The position numbers and the translations under genes are program-made. From Gp7-AA10 sp035636095 (lineage in GTDB: Bacteria > Acidobacteriota > Thermoanaerobaculia > Gp7-AA8), in assembly GCA_035636095.1 (NCBI GenBank), contig DASPZU010000095.1, forward strand, positions 1 through 14,160: 14,160 bases of DNA, in the 5' to 3' direction. The notes under the pieces were generated by a model. That model saw only the letters and a program-made list of their open reading frames with translations. It was not told the origin of the DNA and ran no database searches. Below, piece by piece: positions 1 to 7,744 of the stretch; within the stretch, counting starts at the first letter, position 1, and each line of letters begins with the position of its first letter.

Positions 1-41
1 ACCCGCAAGCACTCGCGATCGTCGTCTTCACGTCGGTCGGA

Positions 42-77
42 GCTGATCGCAAAGGACAAAACAAAAAAACGATCAGC
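42..77. repeat. 8-bp inverted repeat with A-rich loop
   Basis: GCTGATCG at 42-49 and CGATCAGC at 70-77 are perfect complements. They flank a 20-nt loop that is nearly all A and C and contains a run of seven A (63-69). It could be a hairpin or a bidirectional protein-binding site. Function unknown. Confidence 0.45.
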
Positions 78-255
78 AAAGAAGAGACCCGTCCTTGACG
101 ATCTCTCTCATGGAACTCATCACTAAGTTGCATTGGGCTGCCGCAGCATATTCATCCGCAAGGCAGCCTATCGCATCGTGGCACGGCGCGCGGCGGCGGT
201 GCAAGCGCCGCGGCACACGAGAGTTACGCAGACGCGGTCGCGAATGGGCGGGTGT

Positions 256-317
256 GATGCGCTGCTCAGTTCGCAGCGTATCAGTCGGGAGATGGGCTGC
301 TGCGGTCGCAGCGCATC
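256..317. repeat. Two tandem REP-like hairpins of one 10-mer
   Basis: The 10-mer GATGCGCTGC (256-265) is followed after a short loop by GCAGCGTATC (273-282), its reverse complement with one change. Thirty-five bases later GATGGGCTGC (291-300) pairs with GCAGCGCATC (308-317), again with one change. The loops are 7 nt. The result is two head-to-tail hairpins built from the same arm, the architecture of clustered REP/BIME repeats or of tandem RNA hairpins. Confidence 0.55.
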
Positions 318-434
318 ACGCGGTTTCTGCAGCGGTCTTCCTTTTGGACTCCTGCGATCGTTGGCTCGGCAGCTTCATCCCTGAAGCATCCCTCGGCTCA
401 ACGCGCGACGCAAGTTTCTCTACCTGTCGTGGAC

Positions 435-468
435 GAGATCCTTCGCCGTCTGCGCGGCTCGGGATGAC
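435..468. repeat. Dispersed-type intergenic hairpin 3' of clpC
   Basis: The stretch starts GAGATCCTTCGCC and ends GGGATGAC, with a short GCGCGGC centre. It has the build of a widespread class of bacterial intergenic repeats in which an ATCC arm and a GGAT arm bracket a GC-rich middle. On the minus strand it begins 6 nt after the clpC stop codon, so it would lie in the 3' end of that transcript and could help termination or protect the RNA end. There is no T-run, so it is not a typical intrinsic terminator. Family assignment is from memory. Confidence 0.5.
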
Positions 469-474
469 GAAGCG

Positions 475-2907
<2,433 letters not shown>

Positions 2908-2918
2908 GGGTCGAGATA

Positions 2919-2924
2919 ATTCTA
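2919..2924 (-). promoter_or_regulatory. Candidate -10 box for clpC
   Basis: On the minus strand TAGAAT ends 11 nt before the clpC ATG and fits TANNNT. No clear -35 and no Shine-Dalgarno sequence are visible in this gap. If used, it would give a leader of only a few nucleotides. Inference from pattern only. Confidence 0.3.
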
Positions 2925-2950
2925 ACGCCGGTCGCTAGAACGTTGCGCGA

Positions 2951-3154
2951 TCAGTAAATCTTTCCGATCGTCAGCGACGGAGGGGCATCAGCCGCAACGC
3001 AAAATCTTTCGAGATCTCGTAAGACATCGAGGTTGACCAGCGAGATTTCGATGGTCTCGCCGATCGACGGGATGGGAGGTTTTTGCCCGGCCGTCGCCAG
3101 CAAGGTCAGGAGCAAAAGTAATGGGGTCAGGCACTCGCTTTTCGCATTTTTCAC
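2951..3154 (-). pseudogene. Relic or small exported ORF resembling the start of a VWFA-related protein
   Basis: A 67-codon frame with a GTG start at 3154. It encodes a hydrophobic stretch (about residues 10-22, L-rich, ending ATAG) like a signal peptide, then IPSIGETIEISLVNLDV. From memory, that phrase resembles the segment after the signal peptide in acidobacterial VWFA-related proteins (GETIEV..VNVDV), but the continuation (VTD..G..V) is missing and the frame ends 23 residues later. The start region overlaps a repeat motif (CTGACCCCAT on this strand, 3130-3121). It lies 40 nt after the lolD-like stop and 43 nt before clpC. I read it as a 3'-truncated remnant. A genuine small exported protein is possible; confidence is low. 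Confidence 0.35.
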
Positions 3155-3200
3155 TGCACGGAGAATTTCGCCACAAACCGCAGAAAAAAGCCCATTACTT
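3116..3200. repeat. 10-bp inverted repeat flanking 65 nt at the 3' end of the lolD-like gene
   Basis: AAGTAATGGG (3116-3125) and its exact complement CCCATTACTT (3191-3200) bracket 65 nt. The right arm contains the last sense codon and the stop codon of the ABC ATPase gene. The left arm runs into ATGGGGTCAG (3121-3130), which is also the terminal sequence of the element at 9021-9182. It may be a degraded copy of a related mobile repeat or a long-looped hairpin downstream of the gene. Confidence 0.4.
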
Positions 3201-3848
3201 CATCTCGAACACTCGGTCACAGCGGGCGGCCAGGTGCGGATTGTGTGTCACGATGACCGAGGTCAGGCCGCGCTTGGAATGGCAGGCGCGCATCAAATCG
3301 AAAACTCGGGCGCTGGTATCGAGGTCGAGATTGCCGGTCGGCTCGTCGGCGAGAAAGATTTGCGGATCGGTCAGCAGCGCGCGCGCAATGGCCACGCGCT
3401 GTTGCTCCCCGCCGGAAAGCTGATTCGGAAAGTGCCGCCGTCGCGCTTCCAATCCGAGCTCTGACAGCAGCGCAGCCGCTTTGTTCAACGCCGCCTGCCT
3501 CCCCATCCTTCCGATCCAACCGGGCATGGCAACGTTCTCGGCGGCCGTGAACTCCGGAAGCAGATGATGAAATTGAAAGACGAATCCGACCTTGCGATTT
3601 CTGAACTTCGCGAGATCGTCGTTCGACATGGCAGTCACGCTCACGTCTTCGACTCGAATTGTGCCTGAATCGGGTCGATCGAGTCCGCCTAACAGATGTA
3701 ACAATGTCGACTTGCCGATCCCCGAAGGTCCGACGATGGCCAGCATCTCGCCGCGCTGCACCTCGAGATTCAGGCTTTCGAAGACCCGGACGGGGACCTC
3801 AGCGTCGCGGTAGGTCTTTGACAGTCCGCTTGCCTCGAGAAATGCCAT
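3195..3848 (-). CDS. LolD-type ABC transporter ATPase
   Basis: A 217-residue ABC ATPase of the MacB/LolD class. Visible motifs: Walker A GPSGIGKST (40-48), Q-loop Q92, signature LSGGE (144-148), Walker B IFLADEP (164-170), H-loop H202. The stretch FHHLLPEFTAAENVAMP (93-109) is very close to the LolD signature, so the likely role is powering release of lipoproteins from the inner membrane toward the outer membrane at the cytoplasmic face. The permease partners (LolC/LolE type) are not in this window, so a related FtsX/MacB-type export role cannot be excluded. The ATG at 3848 lies inside the 3' end of the phosphoesterase frame (50-nt overlap), and a TACAAT box nearby may give it its own promoter. 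Confidence 0.9.
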   Translation of the reverse strand: MAFLEASGLSKTYRDAEVPVRVFESLNLEVQRGEMLAIVGPSGIGKSTLLHLLGGLDRPDSGTIRVEDVSVTAMSNDDLAKFRNRKVGFVFQFHHLLPEFTAAENVAMPGWIGRMGRQAALNKAAALLSELGLEARRRHFPNQLSGGEQQRVAIARALLTDPQIFLADEPTGNLDLDTSARVFDLMRACHSKRGLTSVIVTHNPHLAARCDRVFEMK

Positions 3849-4272
3849 GCCCCGCGCATTGTAAGTTGATGTGCCTCGCAGTCTTTCCTTCGATCATGCC
3901 CACCATGACCGGCAGTTTGAATCGCCGGGGACCGGCGCTGCCGGGATTGAACAAGAGCACGCCCTCGGCGACTTCGTTGTGCGGATGGTGGCTATGGCCG
4001 AACACGATGACATCAACGTCTTCGTGCACAAGCTCCGGCCGAAAGATGTGCGTCAACAGAATCCGCAGGTCGCCAATGTTCACGCGCGCGATCTCGTAAC
4101 CGTCGGAGTCGTCGTTGTTGCCGCGGACGAACGTGACAGGCGCGATCTCGCGCAGCGCGTCGATGACATGATCGCCGCCGATGTCGCCGGCGTGAAGGAT
4201 CGCATCGACACCTGCCAGCGCCTGCAGCGCTTCCGGACGGATCAGACCGTGCGTGTCGGAGATGACGCCAAT
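3799..4272 (-). CDS. YfcE/MJ0936-type metallophosphoesterase with no normal start codon
   Basis: From I at 4272 the frame encodes 157 residues of a calcineurin-like phosphoesterase: metal-binding SDTHG (5-9), HAGD (27-30), GNNDD (51-55), TH (74-75) and GHSHHPH (92-98). By family knowledge these are small cytoplasmic two-metal phosphodiesterases; the natural substrate is unknown. Homologues begin M-R-I-G-V-I-S-D-T-H-G. Here R-I-G is preceded by CCG (4278-4276), which belongs to a 16-bp tandem repeat, so the expected ATG is absent. In this frame no ATG, GTG or TTG occurs between the upstream stop of the thioredoxin-like gene and the motif. Options are ATT at 4272, an ATG at 4434 buried in the preceding gene (211 residues), or loss of expression. 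The last 17 or so residues exceed the family and overlap the next gene's start. The start given is provisional. Confidence 0.75.
   Translation of the reverse strand: MGVISDTHGLIRPEALQALAGVDAILHAGDIGGDHVIDALREIAPVTFVRGNNDDSDGYEIARVNIGDLRILLTHIFRPELVHEDVDVIVFGHSHHPHNEVAEGVLLFNPGSAGPRRFKLPVMVGMIEGKTARHINLQCAGHGISRGKRTVKDLPRR
3858..3863 (-). promoter_or_regulatory. Candidate -10 box for the lolD-like gene
   Basis: TACAAT on the minus strand ends 9 nt before the ATG at 3848 and lies within the extended 3' end of the phosphoesterase frame. It matches TANNNT and would give a near-leaderless transcript. No convincing -35. Pattern-based inference. Confidence 0.3.
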
Positions 4273-4273
4273 G

Positions 4274-4310
4274 CGCGGTTGCGAGGTCTCGCGGTTGCGA
4301 GGTCTCGCGG
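4274..4310. repeat. 16-bp tandem repeat at the phosphoesterase start
   Basis: Read on the minus strand, the unit CCGCGAGACCTCGCAA occurs twice without a gap (4310-4295 and 4294-4279), followed by a third partial unit CCGCG (4278-4274). The partial unit runs straight into the phosphoesterase coding sequence and replaces its expected initiation codon. Confidence 0.8.
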
Positions 4311-4335
4311 TGCTGCGCTCCGAGACCGCGAGACC
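4301..4335. repeat. 11-bp stem hairpin between thioredoxin-like and phosphoesterase genes
   Basis: GGTCTCGCGGT (4301-4311) and ACCGCGAGACC (4325-4335) are perfect complements around a 13-nt loop. One arm belongs to the 16-bp tandem repeat. It lies 11 nt after the stop of the thioredoxin-like gene in the direction of transcription, so it could attenuate transcription or stabilise the upstream RNA. There is no T-run. Confidence 0.6.
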
Positions 4336-4345
4336 CCGAGACTTC

Positions 4346-4927
4346 TCAACCCCAGATGCTCGCTTTCTTGGCCCAGATGGAATTCTGGTACCGATCCTTG
4401 AACGCCTGTGCCGTGGCTTTGAGCGCGCTGGCATCGTTGCTTGCTTTGTAGCGCGAAACGCCGGCCCAGTACATCGCTTCGGCGGCGGCGTCGGTTCCCG
4501 GCAGTTTTTCGCAGACGTCGCGGAATTGCCGCTCGGCGTCGGCGAAAGCCTTGCGGTTGAATTGCGCGTGGCCGAAGCCGAGCTGCAATTGACCGAGGAA
4601 TTCGAGGGTGGGGAGGAAGCCCTCGATTCGATGATGCTCCTTCCCCTCACCGTCGGAGATGAGAACAGTCGGCGTCCAGTTCACGCCGAAGCGCTCCATG
4701 GCCTCCGGATGTTTTTTGGCGTGCAGGCGCACAGGAATGAAGTTGTGGACGATGAAGGTGGTGACCTGCGGATCGGGGTAAACCTCGGCTTCCAGCCGAG
4801 CGCATCCGCTTCACATCGGTGCGGCGGTGAAATCGAGAAGAAGCGGCTTGCCCGTCTTCTTCGCTTCCACCAGCGCCTTGTCGACGTCCTCACTCCATTG
4901 GATCGAAGTTGCAGTCTCGGTCGCCAT
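4346..4927 (-). CDS. Thioredoxin-fold selenoprotein with U-S-G-C active site and TPR-like C-terminus (in-frame TGA = Sec)
   Basis: Reading from ATG 4927 gives 193 residues if the TGA at 4813-4811 is decoded as selenocysteine 39. Before it: IQWSEDVDKALVEAKKTGKPLLLDFTAAPM, a classic lead-in to a thioredoxin active site. After it: SGCARLEAEVYPDP, so the motif is U39-S-G-C42, equivalent to CxxC. The cis-proline is present in NWTPT (83-87, P86), then GEGKEHHRIEGF. Residues about 113-190 look like helical TPR repeats (AEAMYWAGVSRYKA). Frame and spacing are continuous across the TGA. GGAGG (4938-4934) stands 6 nt before the ATG. A SECIS-like hairpin follows the TGA. There is no signal peptide, so a cytoplasmic thiol/selenol reductase is likely; substrate unknown. 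It lies 27 nt after the PilZ gene. Alternatives are a nonsense mutation or a sequencing error. A GTG start at 4732 would leave a fragment without an active site. Confidence 0.8.
4768..4813 (-). promoter_or_regulatory. Candidate bacterial SECIS element
   Basis: On the minus strand, after UGA (4813-4811), CUCGGCU (4800-4794) and AGCCGAG (4790-4784) form a perfect 7-bp stem closed by a GGA loop (4793-4791). The loop starts 17 nt after the UGA and has G in its first two positions, as in published bacterial SECIS models (loop about 16-37 nt from UGA, G near the loop start). A second, outer stem GCGGAT (4809-4804) with ATCCGC (4773-4768) can close the whole element. It would bind SelB and direct selenocysteine insertion. 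The structure is seen; the function is inferred. Confidence 0.7.
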
Positions 4928-4933
4928 TTTCTG

Positions 4934-4938
4934 CCTCC
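4934..4938 (-). promoter_or_regulatory. Strong ribosome binding site of the selenoprotein gene
   Basis: GGAGG on the minus strand stands 6 nt before the ATG at 4927. It decides the start: translation is set to begin 38 codons before the in-frame TGA, not at the GTG at 4732. Confidence 0.75.
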
Positions 4939-4954
4939 ACTCCAATGGCATGCA

Positions 4955-5650
4955 TCACCGTTGCCGATCTCTCGCGATGCCGAGCTCAAATGACAGCCGG
5001 ATCATGCGCTGCGTCTCGGGATCGGCGACTTCGAATGTCCTGCAAAACGCGTCAATCTCGTCTTCCGAGTCGGGAGCGATCATCGTGAATCCCTGCATCG
5101 GTTGCTTGGGGTCACGCGTTCGCTCCTTGACCCACCGCTCCTCCACCCACGTGCATTTGACGTACGGCATCACCTCGGCCTCGGCGCCGATCTCTTCGAC
5201 TTCGTCATCGATGTTGGGAAGAAAGGGAGCCGGCGCCGTCGAGATTTTCGGTGCCGGCCCCGGCTTTTGCCGGGGCGGTGGAGCGGGAGGAGGCGAGGCG
5301 GGTTCCGGAAGCGGCAGCGACTCGGGCTCGATGAAGCTGGCCACGATCCGCTGCAGGATCACCGGCGACTCCTCGGGTTTCGTGGCAAAATCGACCCCGG
5401 AGCTGTATCCCGGCTTACCGCCGATCGGGCGCATCTCGGTGCGCGAGATCTTCCCTTTCAACTTGACGTTTTCGTTTTGCCAGCGAAACTGCAGCGTCAC
5501 GTTGGAATTCATGTTGAGACGGCCGACGTGTTCGATGCGCCCGCCAATGAGGCTGATTTCGACGATTCGGACTTCCATGTCGGCGATCATGGCCGTGATC
5601 GGTTGTTTCAGCGTGATCCGTTCGGCGTTGCGACGCTGTTCGTCCGGCAT
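4955..5650 (-). CDS. PilZ-domain protein (putative c-di-GMP receptor) with proline-rich linker
   Basis: 231 residues. The N-terminal 110 or so residues form a PilZ-like domain: R7-N-A-E-R11 matches the RxxxR half of the c-di-GMP site, and E31-I-S-L-I-G36 matches [D/N]xSxxG except that the first residue is Glu. Residues about 115-145 are a Pro/Ala-rich linker (LPLPEPASPPPAPPP). The C-terminal 80 residues (PYVKCTWVEERWVKERTRDPKQPMQGFTMI) are not familiar; they look soluble, with no membrane segment. A cytoplasmic c-di-GMP-responsive regulator is the likely role, weakened slightly by the Asp/Asn-to-Glu change. It heads the minus-strand series, 27 nt before the selenoprotein gene, and its ATG is 31 bp from the divergent amidohydrolase start. 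Confidence 0.8.
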   Translation of the reverse strand: MPDEQRRNAERITLKQPITAMIADMEVRIVEISLIGGRIEHVGRLNMNSNVTLQFRWQNENVKLKGKISRTEMRPIGGKPGYSSGVDFATKPEESPVILQRIVASFIEPESLPLPEPASPPPAPPPRQKPGPAPKISTAPAPFLPNIDDEVEEIGAEAEVMPYVKCTWVEERWVKERTRDPKQPMQGFTMIAPDSEDEIDAFCRTFEVADPETQRMIRLSFELGIARDRQR

Positions 5651-5665
5651 TGCAGGAATCGCGGC

Positions 5666-5675
5666 ATTCTACAAT
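5666..5675. promoter_or_regulatory. Overlapping divergent -10 boxes between pilZ-like and amidohydrolase genes
   Basis: The 31-bp gap holds TACAAT (5670-5675) on the plus strand, ending 6 nt before the amidohydrolase ATG. TAGAAT (5671-5666) on the minus strand ends 15 nt before the PilZ ATG. The two share bases, so polymerase could occupy only one at a time. Neither gene has a Shine-Dalgarno sequence here. The plus-strand spacing is that expected of a leaderless transcript. Pattern-based inference. Confidence 0.4.
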
Positions 5676-5681
5676 GTGCCG

Positions 5682-7454
5682 ATGCAGCGAATTGTGATGG
5701 CCCTTCTGATGATCGCGTTTCCGGCGTTTGTGCAAGGCGACGACATCGCCGACGCGCGGGCGGTCTTCGACGCCAACATCAACGCGATCAAACAGCGCAA
5801 TCTGGACGCATATCTTTCGTACTACCTGCATTCACCGCTGCTGGTGCGCGGAGGTCCGACGGGATTCACAACCGGCTATGACGCATTCGCGAAGGCGCGA
5901 GGACCGTGGCCCGATGCCATCGAAGCCAGCGACATCCACCTCACGCAACTGCAACCCGGCCTGGTTTACGGAACTTATCGCTATCGCGTTCGCTACTCGG
6001 GCGCCGACGAGCACCTGGGAATCTCGGAGCGGCTGTTCGTCAAAACGCCCGACGGATGGAAGATCGCCGTCACGGGCGCGATCGACGCCCCGCCCGGCAC
6101 GCCCGCCCCGCCGCGCGCGCTCACCGGCGCGACGCTGATCGACGGTCGCGGCGGTGCGCCCATCGCGAATGCCAACGTCATCTTGCGCGACGGCAAGATC
6201 GATTGCGCCGGAACGGCGGTGCAGTGTCGTGTCCCGGAGGGCATCGACGTCACGCCTGTGGGCGGAATGTGGATCGCGCCCGGTCTGATCGACGCGCACG
6301 TTCACTTTTCGCAGACAGGGTGGGCGGATGGGCGGCCCGATTCGCTCGATGTGCGCGGAAAGCATCCGTACGAGGACCTCGAAGCGGATTTGAAGGCCCA
6401 TCCCGAACGCTACGGAGAGTCGTACCTCTGCTCGGGCGTCACTTCGGTCTTCGATGTCGGCGGGTATCCGTGGACGCTGCGGCTGCACGATCGCTTCGAG
6501 AACGACACGCGCGTGCCGCACGCCGTGGCGGCGGGACCGCTGCTATCGACGCTCGATCACCGGCTGAATCTTCCCGCCGAGCGTCAATTCATCGTCCTGA
6601 AAGATGCGGAAACGGCCCGGAATGGCGTCCACTACCTCGCCACGCAAGGCTCGAAAGCAGTGAAGATCTGGTTCATCGTCCGGCCGGACCTGACCATCGA
6701 GTCTTCGACGCCTGCAGTGATGACCGCCGGCGAGGAAGCTCGGAAATATAAGCTTCCGCTCATCGTTCATGCGACTGGTCTGGGGGAGGCGAAGGCTGCG
6801 CTGCGGGCAGGGGCGAATGTGCTCGTTCACAGCGTCGAGGATGTTCCTGTCGATCAGGAGTTCCTCGACCTCGCCAGGAAAAACGGCACCATCCTCATTC
6901 CAACGCTGACGGTCATCGACGGTTACGTCCGGATGTATCGCGGCGTTGTCGATCACCAAGCGCCGGCAGTCGATGATCCGAATGGCTGCGTCGATCGCGA
7001 GACGTTAGCGAAGGTCGCTGAGACCGCGACGGTCGATCCATCGCTGGTCGACGCGAACCGCCTGGCCACGCGGCTCCAGCGTGCGGAACGATTCACGCGC
7101 GTCACGCGCGCAAACTTGAAAACGCTCGTGGCCGCCGGCATTCCGATCGCGACCGGCACCGACGCCGGCAATCCCCTCACCCTGCATGGGCCCGCCATTT
7201 ACGCCGAGATGGAGGCCATGCAGGCCTCGGGGATGACGCCGATGCAGGTCATCGTGGCATCGACCGCGACCGCCAGCCGCGCCATGGGACTCGAAAAACA
7301 AGTTGGAACAATCGAGAAGGGGAAGGATGCCGACCTGGTCATCACCACAGGTGACCCATCGCTCGACGTCGCGAACTTCCGTAAAATCCGGTACGTTGTT
7401 CGCTCCGGAGTCGTCCGAAACATGACCGATCTGCACGCGCTGGCGCAACCATGA
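5682..7454 (+). CDS. Secreted SnoaL-like/amidohydrolase fusion (imidazolonepropionase/prolidase-like)
   Basis: 590 residues. MQRIVMALLMIAFPAFVQGDD is a signal peptide, so the enzyme is exported. Residues about 22-135 resemble an NTF2/SnoaL (DUF4440) domain (ARAVFDANINAIKQRNLDAYLSYY ... LFVKTPDGWKIAVTGAI). From about 147 a metal-dependent amidohydrolase follows: GLIDAHVHF with H206 and H208, KIW with the probable carboxylated lysine K328, metal histidines in IVHAT (H363) and LVHSVED (H383), and catalytic ATGTDAGNP (D494). The set fits a binuclear enzyme of the Xaa-Pro dipeptidase/imidazolonepropionase-like group; the substrate is not readable. An open frame extends much further upstream but only as antisense of the pilZ-like and thioredoxin-like genes. 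The ATG at 5682 was chosen for the signal peptide and the TACAAT box. It ends in an ATGA overlap with the next gene. Confidence 0.9.
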   Translation: MQRIVMALLMIAFPAFVQGDDIADARAVFDANINAIKQRNLDAYLSYYLHSPLLVRGGPTGFTTGYDAFAKARGPWPDAIEASDIHLTQLQPGLVYGTYRYRVRYSGADEHLGISERLFVKTPDGWKIAVTGAIDAPPGTPAPPRALTGATLIDGRGGAPIANANVILRDGKIDCAGTAVQCRVPEGIDVTPVGGMWIAPGLIDAHVHFSQTGWADGRPDSLDVRGKHPYEDLEADLKAHPERYGESYLCSGVTSVFDVGGYPWTLRLHDRFENDTRVPHAVAAGPLLSTLDHRLNLPAERQFIVLKDAETARNGVHYLATQGSKAVKIWFIVRPDLTIESSTPAVMTAGEEARKYKLPLIVHATGLGEAKAALRAGANVLVHSVEDVPVDQEFLDLARKNGTILIPTLTVIDGYVRMYRGVVDHQAPAVDDPNGCVDRETLAKVAETATVDPSLVDANRLATRLQRAERFTRVTRANLKTLVAAGIPIATGTDAGNPLTLHGPAIYAEMEAMQASGMTPMQVIVASTATASRAMGLEKQVGTIEKGKDADLVITTGDPSLDVANFRKIRYVVRSGVVRNMTDLHALAQP

Positions 7455-7744
7455 CCGACGAAAAATCCGACGAACGATCCGAGGAGGCGCGGCAGAACTT
7501 CGAGTTTTTCAGCAACGAATACGCACAGGCCCTGCACGCGTTCAAGGCCATCGAAGATCAATCGACCACGCTCATGTTGTTAGGCGTGGCGGATGATCTG
7601 CGCGGGTTCGTCGATCAATTCCTGGAGATGGCGACCCGCACCCGGAAGTTGGCGGAAGAAAAGAACGAGCCGCACTTCGCGGAATGGTTCGGCGAGCTGA
7701 TCGAGAAGGCCGAGGCGCTTCGCGGAGCGATCCCGAAACGATGA
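7451..7744 (+). CDS. Small conserved-looking helical protein of unknown function
   Basis: 97 residues; I do not recognise a family. It is charged and probably all-helical: an acidic start (TDEKSDERSEEARQ), then NFEFFSNEYAQALHAFKAIEDQS, LMLLGVADDLRGFVDQFLEMATRTRKLAEEKN and HFAEWFGELIEKAEALR. There is no signal peptide or membrane span and there are no cysteines, so it is likely cytoplasmic. Its ATG overlaps the amidohydrolase stop (ATGA at 7451) and its TGA overlaps the M20 start (ATGA at 7741), so it is translationally coupled on both sides and is a real operon member. One leucine pair plus glycine is coded TTG-TTA-GGC, part of the repeated motif described in the findings. Confidence 0.75.
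   Translation: MTDEKSDERSEEARQNFEFFSNEYAQALHAFKAIEDQSTTLMLLGVADDLRGFVDQFLEMATRTRKLAEEKNEPHFAEWFGELIEKAEALRGAIPKR

Larger units (their letters stand above)
1..474. other. Non-coding, hairpin-rich region downstream of clpC
   Basis: No convincing gene lies here. The open frames that cross it are rich in Arg, Ser and Ala and resemble no protein I recognise. The stretch holds several inverted repeats: GCTGATCG (42-49) with CGATCAGC (70-77) around an A-rich 20-nt loop; GGCTGCC (136-142) with GGCAGCC (162-168); two related hairpins at 256-317; and a dispersed-type repeat at 435-468. I see no tRNA or rRNA signature. It could hold a structured RNA or a cluster of REP-like repeats; sequence alone does not decide. 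Confidence 0.5.

Noticed and set aside
4274..4310. Tandem 16-bp repeats as a CRISPR fragment
   Set aside because: Repeats are directly adjacent with no spacers, and no cas gene is nearby.
4270..4348. Programmed frameshift fusing the thioredoxin-like protein to the phosphoesterase
   Set aside because: No slippery sequence is visible near the TGA at 4348-4346, and the intervening repeat-derived residues look non-functional.
3799..4650. 283-residue phosphoesterase starting at ATG 4650
   Set aside because: The first 126 residues are an out-of-frame reading of the thioredoxin-like gene, low in complexity and unlike the family.
4346..4732. Thioredoxin-like gene starting at GTG 4732
   Set aside because: It would lack the active site. 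No ribosome binding site is evident there, whereas GGAGG-ATG at 4927 leads in frame through the TGA into clear thioredoxin sequence.
4811..4813. TGA read as Trp or Gly through an alternative genetic code
   Set aside because: TGA ends several well-defined genes in this window, including clpC and this same gene.
4827..5681. Long open frame extending the amidohydrolase 855 bp upstream
   Set aside because: This part is antisense to the pilZ-like and thioredoxin-like genes, is Ser/Arg-rich without domain logic, and a proper signal peptide begins at 5682.
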